Origin: JACCWM01 sp040393065
GTDB lineage: Bacteria > Myxococcota_A > Bradymonadia > Bradymonadales > Bradymonadaceae
NCBI GenBank assembly: GCA_040393065.1
Contig: JBEBUW010000059.1
Span: 1-26,406 of the forward strand
Direction of reading: 5' to 3'
Length of the DNA stretch: 26,406 nt
Positions within the stretch are counted from its first letter, which is position 1. Every line of letters begins with the position of its first letter. Made by a program: the position numbers and the translations under genes. The notes under the pieces are model-generated. The model was not told where the DNA came from, did no database searches, and was given only the letters and a program-made list of their open reading frames with translations. Of this stretch, positions 8,624 to 17,900 are shown in pieces.

Positions 8624-8665
8624 GGCTTCGCGAAGGCCATTCAAGTAGTCGTGACCACTTAAAAA

Positions 8666-8853
8666 GCCTTCGCGAAGCCTTCCCAACTGGTCGAACTTGC
8701 CGAAAGGGCCTTCGCGAAGCCTCTCCAACTGGTCGAACTTGCCGGAAGGGCCTCCGCGAAGCCTTCCCAACTGCTCAGACTTGCCGGCAGGGCCTTCGCG
8801 AAGCCTCTCCAACTAATCAGACTTGCCGGCAGGGCCTTCGCGAAGCCTTCAAC
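8666..8853. repeat. 42-bp tandem repeat, family B (four copies plus a partial)
   Basis: Copies start at 8666, 8708, 8750, 8792 and 8834, exactly 42 bp apart, each opening with GCCTTCGCGAAGCC (third copy GCCTCCGCGAAGCC). The core CTTCGCGAAG is a perfect 10-bp palindrome. Because 42 is a multiple of three, the array is open in several frames and encodes 14-residue periodic peptides on both strands. None is attached to a recognisable protein, so I treat it as an intergenic minisatellite or hairpin array. Confidence 0.92.
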
Positions 8854-9025
8854 ACATCTACAGCGCATTGGCCGTGCACGCCGCGACGTCCGCCCCCTTC
8901 GCTCCCTGCTTTTCCTTAGCCTTTCTTTGCTTTTTCCTTCGCGGCTCCGCGGCTTCGCGAGAGACACGCCTTTGCCGCGCCTTTCCTTCCCAACACTTCT
9001 CGCCCACCCCACGCTTCACCCAACC
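8854..9025. other. gene-free spacer before the operon 3' end
   Basis: Nothing recognisable except short GC palindromes around 8938-8962 (CGCGG/CCGCG and TTCGCGA) that resemble the adjacent repeat cores. No T-run is found that would make an intrinsic terminator for the minus-strand operon ending at 9026. Confidence 0.5.
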
Positions 9026-10171
9026 TCAAAACTCCAGATTCAACCCCGGGATCTCCAACCCGCCCGGCCCTTTTCGCAAAATATCCTCGAACCGCGCCGG
9101 AGAAACCCGCACCGACTCCGGCACAAGCACCAGTCCGACATACGCGCTCATCGCCTCCAGCGTATCCGTGGGCGGACTGATCTGCGCCGCATCCACCCCG
9201 GAATCCGGCCCCGCCGGCCGAATACTCCCCAGAAAATGCGCAAGCTCCGACGCCTGCCCGCACACCGAATGCTGGCAGACAATCGCCAGATGAATCCCGG
9301 TGGTCTGCGAACTGGCCGCGTTGGCAAGAATCATCGTCGCTGTGCGCGGCACCACCCGCGCACGATCCGCGCGCCCGTTCTCCTGCTGCAAATTCCCCAG
9401 ATACGCCTGCAACTGCGCAAGCTCCGGGCTGCTGTCCGAAAACTGCTCCAGCACCCCGAGCAGACCCGCCGGCGCCGACGGCTGCGGCCCCCACACGCCC
9501 GCGCTGCGTCCCAGCCGAAGCATCACATCCCCGTCGTTTTTCCCCACCCACCGCCAGCCCGAAAAACTATGCGGCGTCGCCTGAAAACCAATGCCCTGCC
9601 CCAGCGTCGGCGAACTGGCCGCGTCCGTCAGCCCGAGCGCGCGATGAAAAAGTCCGCCGATCCCCACATTCTGCTGAAACCGCGCCATCTCCCGCGAAGG
9701 TGCCGTGGCCATCAACGCACCAAACGGCTCGATATAGAGCAACACATCGGGCTGCTGGCCGGTCGTCCCGTGGGCAATCAACGTCACCTTGCCATCACTG
9801 CCCCAGCGCCATTCGTCGAACTGCACCGGAATATCACCGACCAGCCCGGCACCAAGCGATACCGTCTGAAACATCATCGCCGCCGGCTGCTCCGCCGGAT
9901 CTACGCCGTCCAGCGCCTGCTCAATCGAGCGCTCAAACGCCGATTTCGAGCCCGTCTCCTTCTGGCCCGCTTCCACCGACGCACGAAGCTCCGGAAACGC
10001 CGCCCGCGTATCGATCCGCGGTATCGCAAGCTCCCGCGGCGGCCGCGTCTCGCACCCCATCGACCCGGCCACAAGCAACAGAACCACCACCCGCCACGCT
10101 AATTTCCGCCGCAAACCCGCCCAAACCCCGGACACCAGCCCGTGAGAAGATTTTCGCCCATCAACAATCAT
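9026..10171 (-). CDS. probable lipoprotein of unknown function, last gene of the tubulin-like operon
   Basis: A 381-aa protein that I do not recognise. The N-terminus has a basic stretch (RRK at about 21-23), a hydrophobic core VVVLLLVAG, and GSMGC ending at C40. This looks like a lipoprotein signal peptide, although the lipobox is not canonical (S at -3, M at -2). The rest is soluble, with no further membrane segment, so a periplasmic, membrane-tethered protein is likely. The start is well fixed: ATG 10171 overlaps the stop of the preceding gene in TGATG, and GGAGG at 10178-10182 has a six-base spacer. The longer 449-residue frame would run 204 bp into the preceding gene and has poor composition. 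Position and coupling suggest that it works with the four upstream proteins. A weak lipobox means it could instead be a simple secreted or signal-anchored protein. Confidence 0.83.
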   Translation of the reverse strand: MIVDGRKSSHGLVSGVWAGLRRKLAWRVVVLLLVAGSMGCETRPPRELAIPRIDTRAAFPELRASVEAGQKETGSKSAFERSIEQALDGVDPAEQPAAMMFQTVSLGAGLVGDIPVQFDEWRWGSDGKVTLIAHGTTGQQPDVLLYIEPFGALMATAPSREMARFQQNVGIGGLFHRALGLTDAASSPTLGQGIGFQATPHSFSGWRWVGKNDGDVMLRLGRSAGVWGPQPSAPAGLLGVLEQFSDSSPELAQLQAYLGNLQQENGRADRARVVPRTATMILANAASSQTTGIHLAIVCQHSVCGQASELAHFLGSIRPAGPDSGVDAAQISPPTDTLEAMSAYVGLVLVPESVRVSPARFEDILRKGPGGLEIPGLNLEF

Positions 10172-13100
10172 CAAAAACCTCCCACCTGACCATCCGTCGC
10201 ATACGGATCGTCCACGCCCATCCGCTCCCAGGCATGATGCAAAGGCACAAATACCCACTGCTCCGGCATCGCCGTATGCACCGTGCCCACGCGCTGATAA
10301 CTTTCCGTCTCCACCGGCACATATGTCGTCGCCGAACGCTGCTTCGAAGTAGGCCGCGCCGGCATTTCCGCCCACATCGCCAGACTATCCGCCTGCTCCG
10401 GATGCGCCCGACGCCAGTCCTCGATCCCGCCTGCATGCCCCACCGACATCGCCGCCAGCACACGTTTTTCGGCAAGCGATACAAACAAGCCGGCTTCAAT
10501 CCCACTATGCTTGAGCAAAAGCGCCAGCAACAAACTCTGCGTGTCCGACTCACCCACCCGGTGCAAAAGCGCATGCAACGGCGGCTGAAGCCGCGCCGAA
10601 GGTGCCAGCGCCACATTCGGAATTCCCTGCACAAAACGCGCAACATAGCGCTGAATCGCCTCGCGCTTTTCCAGCGGCCCAACGTCCGCCGGCAACGACT
10701 CCAGCGCTCGTTCACGCAACAATTCCGCCAGCGGCTGCAACGACGCCCAGCCCATTATCGCCGTCGACGCCACCAACACCTGAAACGCACGCAACTTCTC
10801 GTCTTCCACCAGCTCCGAAGCCGTCGCCACGATGTCCTTTTCCCCCACCTGACGCGTAAACACCGCACGCGGCGCCCCCCAGAACGTCCCATCCTTCAGC
10901 GCCAGCTCCGGATCCTCCCCGGCCGCCATCAACGCCGGCTGCAACTGCTCCAACATGCCGCGCCGCGCCGGCCCCAGCACCTCCTGCACCGTTGTCCGAT
11001 CAAAGCCGACATCGATCATCGCCTCCTGCCCGTTCTCAAAACTCCAGCGATGCTTACACCACAACAACTCCCCGACACCGCCATCACGACTAAACCAGCA
11101 GCGCCCCAGATCAAACACATCCCCCTCACCAAATTCTCGCCCCGACCCCATCAGCGCCCCCGGACGCAGCGCCGCCTGTCCCGACGAAACACTGCCCTCC
11201 GCACGCAACCGACTATCCAGCCACGTCAAAACACGCACCCGCGTCTGCCGCACCGACTCGCGGATCTCCGCCGCATCCCCCGGACGCATCCCCGACTCGC
11301 GCCGCAACTCCGCCAGATCTCCCCAGTGATCAAAGTTTGCCCGCAACCGCTCGTGATTCAAAACGCGCTCGATATACAGACGACTCAAGCGCAACAACAG
11401 CTCCACACCATCCCGATGAATCGCACGCGCCGTCCCGTTGCCACCCGAATTCAAATCATACAAAAACCAGCCATCCTGCGGCCCGAGCACAGTATCCGCC
11501 GCCGGAGTCGGCTCCTCCATATGAAGCGCCAGCCCCAGACTCTGCTCCGCCCCGCGATACATCGAAGCCAGCACCGCCTGCGCCGCCGCCGCGATCACCC
11601 GCGCATCCTCCAGCGTCAACAACGGCGCATCCGGCGCCATCTGCCCGTTGGCCATCGCCGGATTCGGATAAATCGCCAGCGCCGTCGTCGTCAAAACCGA
11701 CGCCCGCTCCCCGGCCGTTTGCGCCGCATGAAAAATCCGCTGCCGCACCTCACTCGTATCCGGATCAAGCCGATACGTCGCCACATGCTCCAGCGTACAC
11801 CGCACCTGGCAAAGCCCCACCGCCAGCGGAAACTCTCCGATCAACGTTGGCTCCGCCACAAATCCGCCGCGCCCCTCCGCATCCCCCACAATCTCGAAAA
11901 ACACCCGACGACGCGGCGCCGAAACGTCATCATTCAAAAACGGCTCCACATACACATCGCCATCCGCCCCCACAGAGCGCGCGGCATCCGACCCGCCCTG
12001 CTCACGCGTCGGATTCACCACGATGAACCGCCCCTGCGCCGCCTCAAAAATCCGCCCCGGATAGTAAATATAAGCCGCACTCCCTGCATCGATCTCGAAC
12101 AAACGCCCCATATTCGTCCGATCCCGGACCGCGCACACCCGCGCCGAAGCCGTCTCCACCTGCTTGACCCGCGCCGGCAACAACGCCCCGCTCTGCCGCT
12201 CATCACGCGCCGCATCGTCCCCCGCCTCATCGCTGGCCACAGCCCTCGACAACGCACGCACATACACACGCTTTTCATACTGCGGCGCATCCGCCTCCAC
12301 ATCCACCCGCGTTTCACTCAACAACGCACCAGCCCGCGCAAGCTCATGCAAAGTCTGCGCTGTCGAGCGCCCGAACGCCTCCAGCACATCCCCCGTTTCC
12401 ATCCAGTGCTCCACCAGATCGCTCGCCAGATGCCGCAAAATCATCGTCCCCGACGGCGGCCTCACCACCGGCCGCGGCAAGTCCCGCAGAATCGTCGCCA
12501 GCGACGAACGCTCGTTGCGCTCCGTCAGCGCCATTTCCTCATCCGGATCGAGCATCGTCAAAATCGCAATCGGCTCAAAATGATCAATCGCCCCCTCGCC
12601 CTCCTGCTCCACACTGCGAAACGCCGAACCCGCACGCGACAAACGCTCGATCTCACGCTGCACCGCACTGAACGATCCCTGCAAAAGCACCACGCAAGCC
12701 TGCGACGCACGCTCCTTAAAAAACCGCGGCTCATCCCGCAACGCCAGCTGACTGCGCCCCAGCCTCCTGTACGGATCTCCACACACCCGGTAATGCCACG
12801 GAATCGCCAGCCGCTCACACGACTCGATCACCTCACGCGCCCGAATTCGCTCGCCACCCGCCGTCCTGAAATCCGCCAGCCGATAAAAAAACTGAAAAAT
12901 CCCCGGCCCCGACGCTTCCTCTTCTTCGCTCGCAAACCCTGCCCCCGCGCCCGCCGAAACCTCCTTGCCAGCCACCTGCAGATCGATGATCTCCCGCGCG
13001 TGCTGCGCCGATTCCCGCTCCTCCGCCTCCCCCACCTGGTGCGAAAACGTCCGCGCCACCGCATCGATCCCGCACAGCGCACGCACCCAGCTCGGCATGT

Positions 13101-14925
13101 CGTGCATCATATCCGAGCCCAGCACGAGCACCATCGGCGCATGCTCCTCCCCCAGATCTCGCACATTCAAAAGCTCGCGAACCCGCATATTCAAACGCCG
13201 AAACGCAAGCTGCGTATGAATCTCCACCGGCCCGCAAAACGATTCCACATCGTCCACAATGATCAGACCCAGATTCTCCAGAAACGCCGCATGCACCGCG
13301 CTATTTTCCAGAACCTGCGTCACCAACTGCTGCAAACTACAAACCACCACATCCGGCACAATGCTCTGCGACAGATCATTGACCAGATCATTGCCCACGC
13401 GCCGCACCCGAATGTTCCAGCGCAACGTCGACGGATTCACCGCCTCCACAATCGCATCATAAAACGCATCGGCCGCCGCCTGATCCCGCACCACCACCAG
13501 ACTCGTGCGCGTATGCACCAGCGCATGATTACACGCCGCCAGAATCCCCAGCGTCGATTTCCCCGCACTCTCCGGCGCCAGCACAATCTGATTGCGATGC
13601 CGCAACACATCATGACTCTCCGCCGCCCGACCACCGCCCGCCCCCAGACTCAACACGCGCTCCACCACCGGCGGATCGGTATGCACATACGCAGCCAGCG
13701 AAATACTCGTCAAAACCGCATTCTGCATATACGTCAGCCGCTTTGGCTCCGCCTCACCCTCCGGCAATAGATCCATCAACAACGGCGAAATCACGCTCGC
13801 GCCGCGCGCATCCAACCGCGTAAACGGCAACGGCTCCACCTTGCGCGCCGCCCGCGTCGTCATCGGCGCCACCAGGTTGTAGCGCCCCTCCAGATCTTCC
13901 AGAACATCCAGCCAGCCCCGCGCCTTCACCGCCTCGCGGACAACCTCCTCCTCCACTTCTTCTTCGCCGTAGCGCACAACGCCCTTCAGATGCAGATGCA
14001 ATCCCCACGAAACCCACAGCACCGCCGTCACCGCAAAAAGCGACGCATCCACACGATACGGATCTCCGCCCACGCTCAACCACGACCACACCAGAAACGG
14101 TGCCGCCGCCATCGGAAACCACTTTGCCCAGACCTGATACGATGCATCCACCGCAAACAACCGCGTCGCCCCGAACCACGAACGCCACAACGGCAATACA
14201 TGCCCGCGCTCCATCTCCCGAAAAAGATTTCTCCCCAGCTCGCTCGCAAAAAACAGCCGCACAAACCGCCCGAGCCACCACCAGAGCCCGATCCACAACA
14301 CCAGCGCCAGCACACCCGCCGCATACGGATGATTCCCCAGCGGCAAAAACGCCCCCAGCTCCGGCCGATGCCCGAACATCAAATACTGCCACACCGGAAA
14401 ATGCCGCGGCACATCCAGCTGCAAGCGCACAATCGGCGCCGCCGCCAGACTCACCAGATAAATCCCCGCCGTCATCAACCCGGCCAGCACAAAACTCGGC
14501 CCCAGACTCGCCACCAACACCGGTTTGGCCGCCTGCGCCCCGGCTTCCCCGGCCCCCGCTAAAGCCGCGGTTTCATCCTTTTTCTTGCTCTTAAAAAACG
14601 AACCGACCGCGCCTGTCAAAGCCGCGAGCAACCGCCCCGGCAACGTCAGCACAAAAAACACAAGCCCGATCCCCGAATACCGGAGCTCCAACCGCCAGAT
14701 CGGCACCTCCTGCCCCGGCTCTGCCAGCAGCGACTGCGTCAGACTGCGCTGCATCCAATGCGCGGCCAGAAATACCAGACCACACAAACCCGCCACCGCA
14801 ATCGCACCCCGAAAAATCCCGACCTGCAACATCGCATCCAGCGTGCGCGCCACCACCAGCCAGAACAATTCCACCAGCGTCAGATACGCCAGCCGCGCCA
14901 CTTCAAAAACATCAAAATTATTCAT
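10171..14925 (-). CDS. polytopic membrane protein with degenerate MrfA/YprA-like helicase and dead transglutaminase-like domains
   Basis: A 1584-aa protein. About seven hydrophobic segments fill residues 10-315. Then comes a helicase-like ATPase region: APESAGKST (K456) fits Walker A; PDVVVCSLQQL resembles motif Ib; LIIVDDVESF (D558-E561) replaces the DELH/DEAH box; GSD replaces SAT (motif III); and RLSRAGSAFR resembles an eroded motif VI. Residues of about 950-1170 follow the order of the DUF1998/MZB region of MrfA/YprA-type helicases (YPGRIF near 951, LYDLNSGGNG near 1155) but lack the zinc-binding CxxxC...C cluster. The last 200 residues resemble a transglutaminase-like fold; the usual GDC is GES (S1460) and the HAWVEV histidine is missing. 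ATG 14925 overlaps the upstream stop by 8 bp with AAGG eight bases upstream; the frame extends to 14979. ATP binding is plausible, helicase activity doubtful. The helicase kinship is my pattern reading and needs profile confirmation. Confidence 0.85.
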   Translation of the reverse strand: MNNFDVFEVARLAYLTLVELFWLVVARTLDAMLQVGIFRGAIAVAGLCGLVFLAAHWMQRSLTQSLLAEPGQEVPIWRLELRYSGIGLVFFVLTLPGRLLAALTGAVGSFFKSKKKDETAALAGAGEAGAQAAKPVLVASLGPSFVLAGLMTAGIYLVSLAAAPIVRLQLDVPRHFPVWQYLMFGHRPELGAFLPLGNHPYAAGVLALVLWIGLWWWLGRFVRLFFASELGRNLFREMERGHVLPLWRSWFGATRLFAVDASYQVWAKWFPMAAAPFLVWSWLSVGGDPYRVDASLFAVTAVLWVSWGLHLHLKGVVRYGEEEVEEEVVREAVKARGWLDVLEDLEGRYNLVAPMTTRAARKVEPLPFTRLDARGASVISPLLMDLLPEGEAEPKRLTYMQNAVLTSISLAAYVHTDPPVVERVLSLGAGGGRAAESHDVLRHRNQIVLAPESAGKSTLGILAACNHALVHTRTSLVVVRDQAAADAFYDAIVEAVNPSTLRWNIRVRRVGNDLVNDLSQSIVPDVVVCSLQQLVTQVLENSAVHAAFLENLGLIIVDDVESFCGPVEIHTQLAFRRLNMRVRELLNVRDLGEEHAPMVLVLGSDMMHDMPSWVRALCGIDAVARTFSHQVGEAEERESAQHAREIIDLQVAGKEVSAGAGAGFASEEEEASGPGIFQFFYRLADFRTAGGERIRAREVIESCERLAIPWHYRVCGDPYRRLGRSQLALRDEPRFFKERASQACVVLLQGSFSAVQREIERLSRAGSAFRSVEQEGEGAIDHFEPIAILTMLDPDEEMALTERNERSSLATILRDLPRPVVRPPSGTMILRHLASDLVEHWMETGDVLEAFGRSTAQTLHELARAGALLSETRVDVEADAPQYEKRVYVRALSRAVASDEAGDDAARDERQSGALLPARVKQVETASARVCAVRDRTNMGRLFEIDAGSAAYIYYPGRIFEAAQGRFIVVNPTREQGGSDAARSVGADGDVYVEPFLNDDVSAPRRRVFFEIVGDAEGRGGFVAEPTLIGEFPLAVGLCQVRCTLEHVATYRLDPDTSEVRQRIFHAAQTAGERASVLTTTALAIYPNPAMANGQMAPDAPLLTLEDARVIAAAAQAVLASMYRGAEQSLGLALHMEEPTPAADTVLGPQDGWFLYDLNSGGNGTARAIHRDGVELLLRLSRLYIERVLNHERLRANFDHWGDLAELRRESGMRPGDAAEIRESVRQTRVRVLTWLDSRLRAEGSVSSGQAALRPGALMGSGREFGEGDVFDLGRCWFSRDGGVGELLWCKHRWSFENGQEAMIDVGFDRTTVQEVLGPARRGMLEQLQPALMAAGEDPELALKDGTFWGAPRAVFTRQVGEKDIVATASELVEDEKLRAFQVLVASTAIMGWASLQPLAELLRERALESLPADVGPLEKREAIQRYVARFVQGIPNVALAPSARLQPPLHALLHRVGESDTQSLLLALLLKHSGIEAGLFVSLAEKRVLAAMSVGHAGGIEDWRRAHPEQADSLAMWAEMPARPTSKQRSATTYVPVETESYQRVGTVHTAMPEQWVFVPLHHAWERMGVDDPYATDGQVGGF
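10178..10182 (-). promoter_or_regulatory. ribosome-binding site of the lipoprotein gene
   Basis: GGAGG on the minus strand, six bases before the ATG at 10171. It lies inside the last codons of the upstream gene and fixes the coupled TGATG start. Confidence 0.75.
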
Positions 14926-17900
14926 GGAGTTTGCCTTGCGCAGCCTGGCGATTCTCAAGCGCCGCCTGAATACTCGCACCCAACGCGCGATGCCCCGTCA
15001 AATGCGTGATCGCACTGCTGCCCGAAGCCTTTTTCGAGCCATAACCAGAAACCAGATTCGGATTCGCCAACAAATCCCTGTCGTAATACGACTCAAAACT
15101 TCGCAGATTCCGAATCGTATCCGAACCAATCCCCTGCACCAGCGACAGAATATACGCCGTGTTCGGCATAATCGGCGCCTCGATCACCTGCAACGTTTCC
15201 GTCGTCGGCGGCATCCCCGGCAAATGCCGCACCTTGTTAAACGCCCGATGCAAAGACGGCTCCACCACCAGCGCCGCATCCGCCAGAATCCGAATGCCAT
15301 TGGCATCAAACCCCTCCAGCCCGGCAAACCGCGCCCCAAAACCCACATTCGGATAATGACGCGCCACAAACCCGGCCAACCTCCGCCCCACTTCCTCCTC
15401 AAATGCCGGCTGATCACACACCGGACGATCCACCACGCTCTGAAACTTCGCCCGCCCGTAATTCAGCAACATCTCCGTATCCGAAAGACACGCATCCGTA
15501 CGCCAGCTCGAAAACCCGCCCACATCCTCCAACAACCGCTCAAGCTCCGCATCCAGATCCCGCTCATTGCCAATTTCCAACCGGTAATACGCATCCAAAA
15601 ACTCCGGCCCGATCAACCGGTCCACAACCTCGCCATCACGCGTTCCAAAAAGCTGACGCGTATCATCCGCCACCCGCTCCTCCGCCACCCGCGCTCCCCC
15701 GCGACCCGCCGCACGCGGCCTGACCCCCAGATCTTCCGCACTCCGCGTCAGCTGCTCCTGCTGAACCTCCACACTGCGCCCCAGCCGATACGCCAGTTTG
15801 CGATCCTGCACCGCCTGTTCATACACATGCGTCGAAAAATTCCGCGCCGCCAGCGCAGCCGTCAGACGCAGCCGCGCCGCAAAAAACGACTGAATCGAAG
15901 CCGTACTCGAAAACACCGCCCGATCTGCGCCCTCCACCACCTGACGCACCGCCTCCACAAGCCCGCGAACACCCGCCCGCACCCGCTCCACCGCCCGCTG
16001 CATATGCTGACGAAGCAACCACGCCGCCGGCAAAACCAACAATGCACCTCCAAAAATCGGCCCGAGCGGCCCCAGCAAAAACTCCGCCACACCCGGATTT
16101 TCATGCAACCGCAACAACTGCGCCAACGTAAACGCAATCGGCGCACCCAGCGCCGGCGCCATCAACAACCACATCACAAACCCGGCACGCATCGGCAGCA
16201 AATCCGGCTTCTCCGCCGCCGCCTCCACAAGCTCCCCGCGCGCCGCTGCAATCGGTTCCGTATTCGGAATCCGATGCCGCACACACAGTTCCTCGCTCTG
16301 ACGCTTTTCCTGCTCCGCCTGCAAAAGCTGCTCGCGCGTCACACTCTGCAACTGATTAAAACTCGCTTCCACCCCGGCAAGCCCGCCGCTCACCGCATGC
16401 TCCTCGATCAATCCGTCGCTGTACGCACGCACATCCCCCAGAATCTTCATCAAATGACCAGAAATGCCCCGCCGCAAATCATCGATCATCGCATCCATAT
16501 TGCCGCGCTTCTGACTCAGCCCACGCCAGCTCCCATACACATCGCCAAACAACGCCTCTTCAAACGCATCATCAAACGCCTGCTGCAATGCCTGCGAAGT
16601 CTGCGCCGCCCCAATAAACGTGCGCTCCTCAATATTCTTCGTCAGCCGCGCCGCCGCCTGCTCCGTATGCTGCCGCAGCCTGCGCTCCGCCTTTTCCACA
16701 AGCTCCGGCAACGGCGGCGGCGCAAACTCATCACGCGCAACCACATGATCTTTCAGCGCCACAAGCTCCTGGCCCCCCGTACGCCCACCCGCGCCGCGCT
16801 CCTGCACCCCCCTCAAATCCGCGCGATGCACCTGCCGCAAACGCGCCATCGCATCGCGCACAAAACGATTCGCCAGATACTCCCGCGCACGCTCCGCCGG
16901 AAAATCAATCCCAAAACACGAAAACGTCGCAAACAGATCGTCGCCCGCCTCACCCACCGCCGTCTGCCGCAACCACGGATCGATCCCCACATCATTGCGA
17001 ATCCCAAACGTCAAAAAATCCCGCGTCTGTCGCACCGCATCCGCCAGATTCAACACCGACGTCTCCGTCACCCGGCTGTTGATAAAAATCTGCGAAATAC
17101 ACCGCACCTCACGCGGCAAACTCTCCACCCAGCGCCGCGCCCCCTGAATCGCATCAATGATCGCCGCCTCTTCCACACGACTCTCAACTGCCGCCGCCTG
17201 CCCACCCAACGCATCCGCCGGATGCGGCATCCACAAAATCGGCACAATCGACAACGACCGATCAAACCCCTGACGCGATGTCCCAAAAATCGGCCCGTAC
17301 GCACGCATCAACTCCGCATGCAACGCACCCAGCGTCGAGCGCAACACCGTCCGACTAAAAACCTCGCCCATCTCCGCGATCACATACACCGTCAATCGCG
17401 GCGCACGCCGCATCGCACTCTGGCGGTACTGCGACAGAAACGAAAAATCGAACAAATACCGCACATCCTCATTGATCGCCGTCCGAAACCGCTCCGCTCC
17501 CGCCCCCTCATAATCCTCCGCCGACATCTCCACCGTGCGCAGCAACTTCCGACTCCCCAACGCCTCGCTATCATAGGGCATCCCCAGCCGTTTCAACCGC
17601 TCCGCCAGCGCACGCTCCGTCGACGCCCCGCCCTCCTCACGCTCCACCACCAGATCACGCAAAAACTGCGACGCCTCATCCCTCGAAAACTCGCCAGATT
17701 CCCGAACTTTTCCCCCCAAAAACTCCCCGGATTCCTCCGGCAAACCATGCTCCAGCAGCGGACGCACCAAGAGTTCCCCGAGCAGCTCCAACGACTGCCG
17801 CTGCGCATCACGCGTCCCCAACCGCTTGCGCTCATCCTCGATCACATCGATGTCTTCCACCCGACTCCGCTGCAAATCGATCCACAAACGCACAAGCCCC

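Noticed and set aside
8526..8853. CRISPR array
   Set aside because: The repeats are directly contiguous 42-bp units with no variable spacers, and there are no cas genes.
8659..9012. A 117-codon minus-strand frame with 14-residue repeats (RGFAKALPAS type)
   Set aside because: Frames on both strands are open because the repeat period is 42 bp; the non-repeat part is arginine-rich and without a ribosome-binding site. Kept as a repeat, not a gene, but not excluded.
9700..13770. A 1356-codon + strand open frame antisense to the helicase-like gene
   Set aside because: Same arginine/proline/histidine-rich composition and same cause; no ribosome-binding site or motif.
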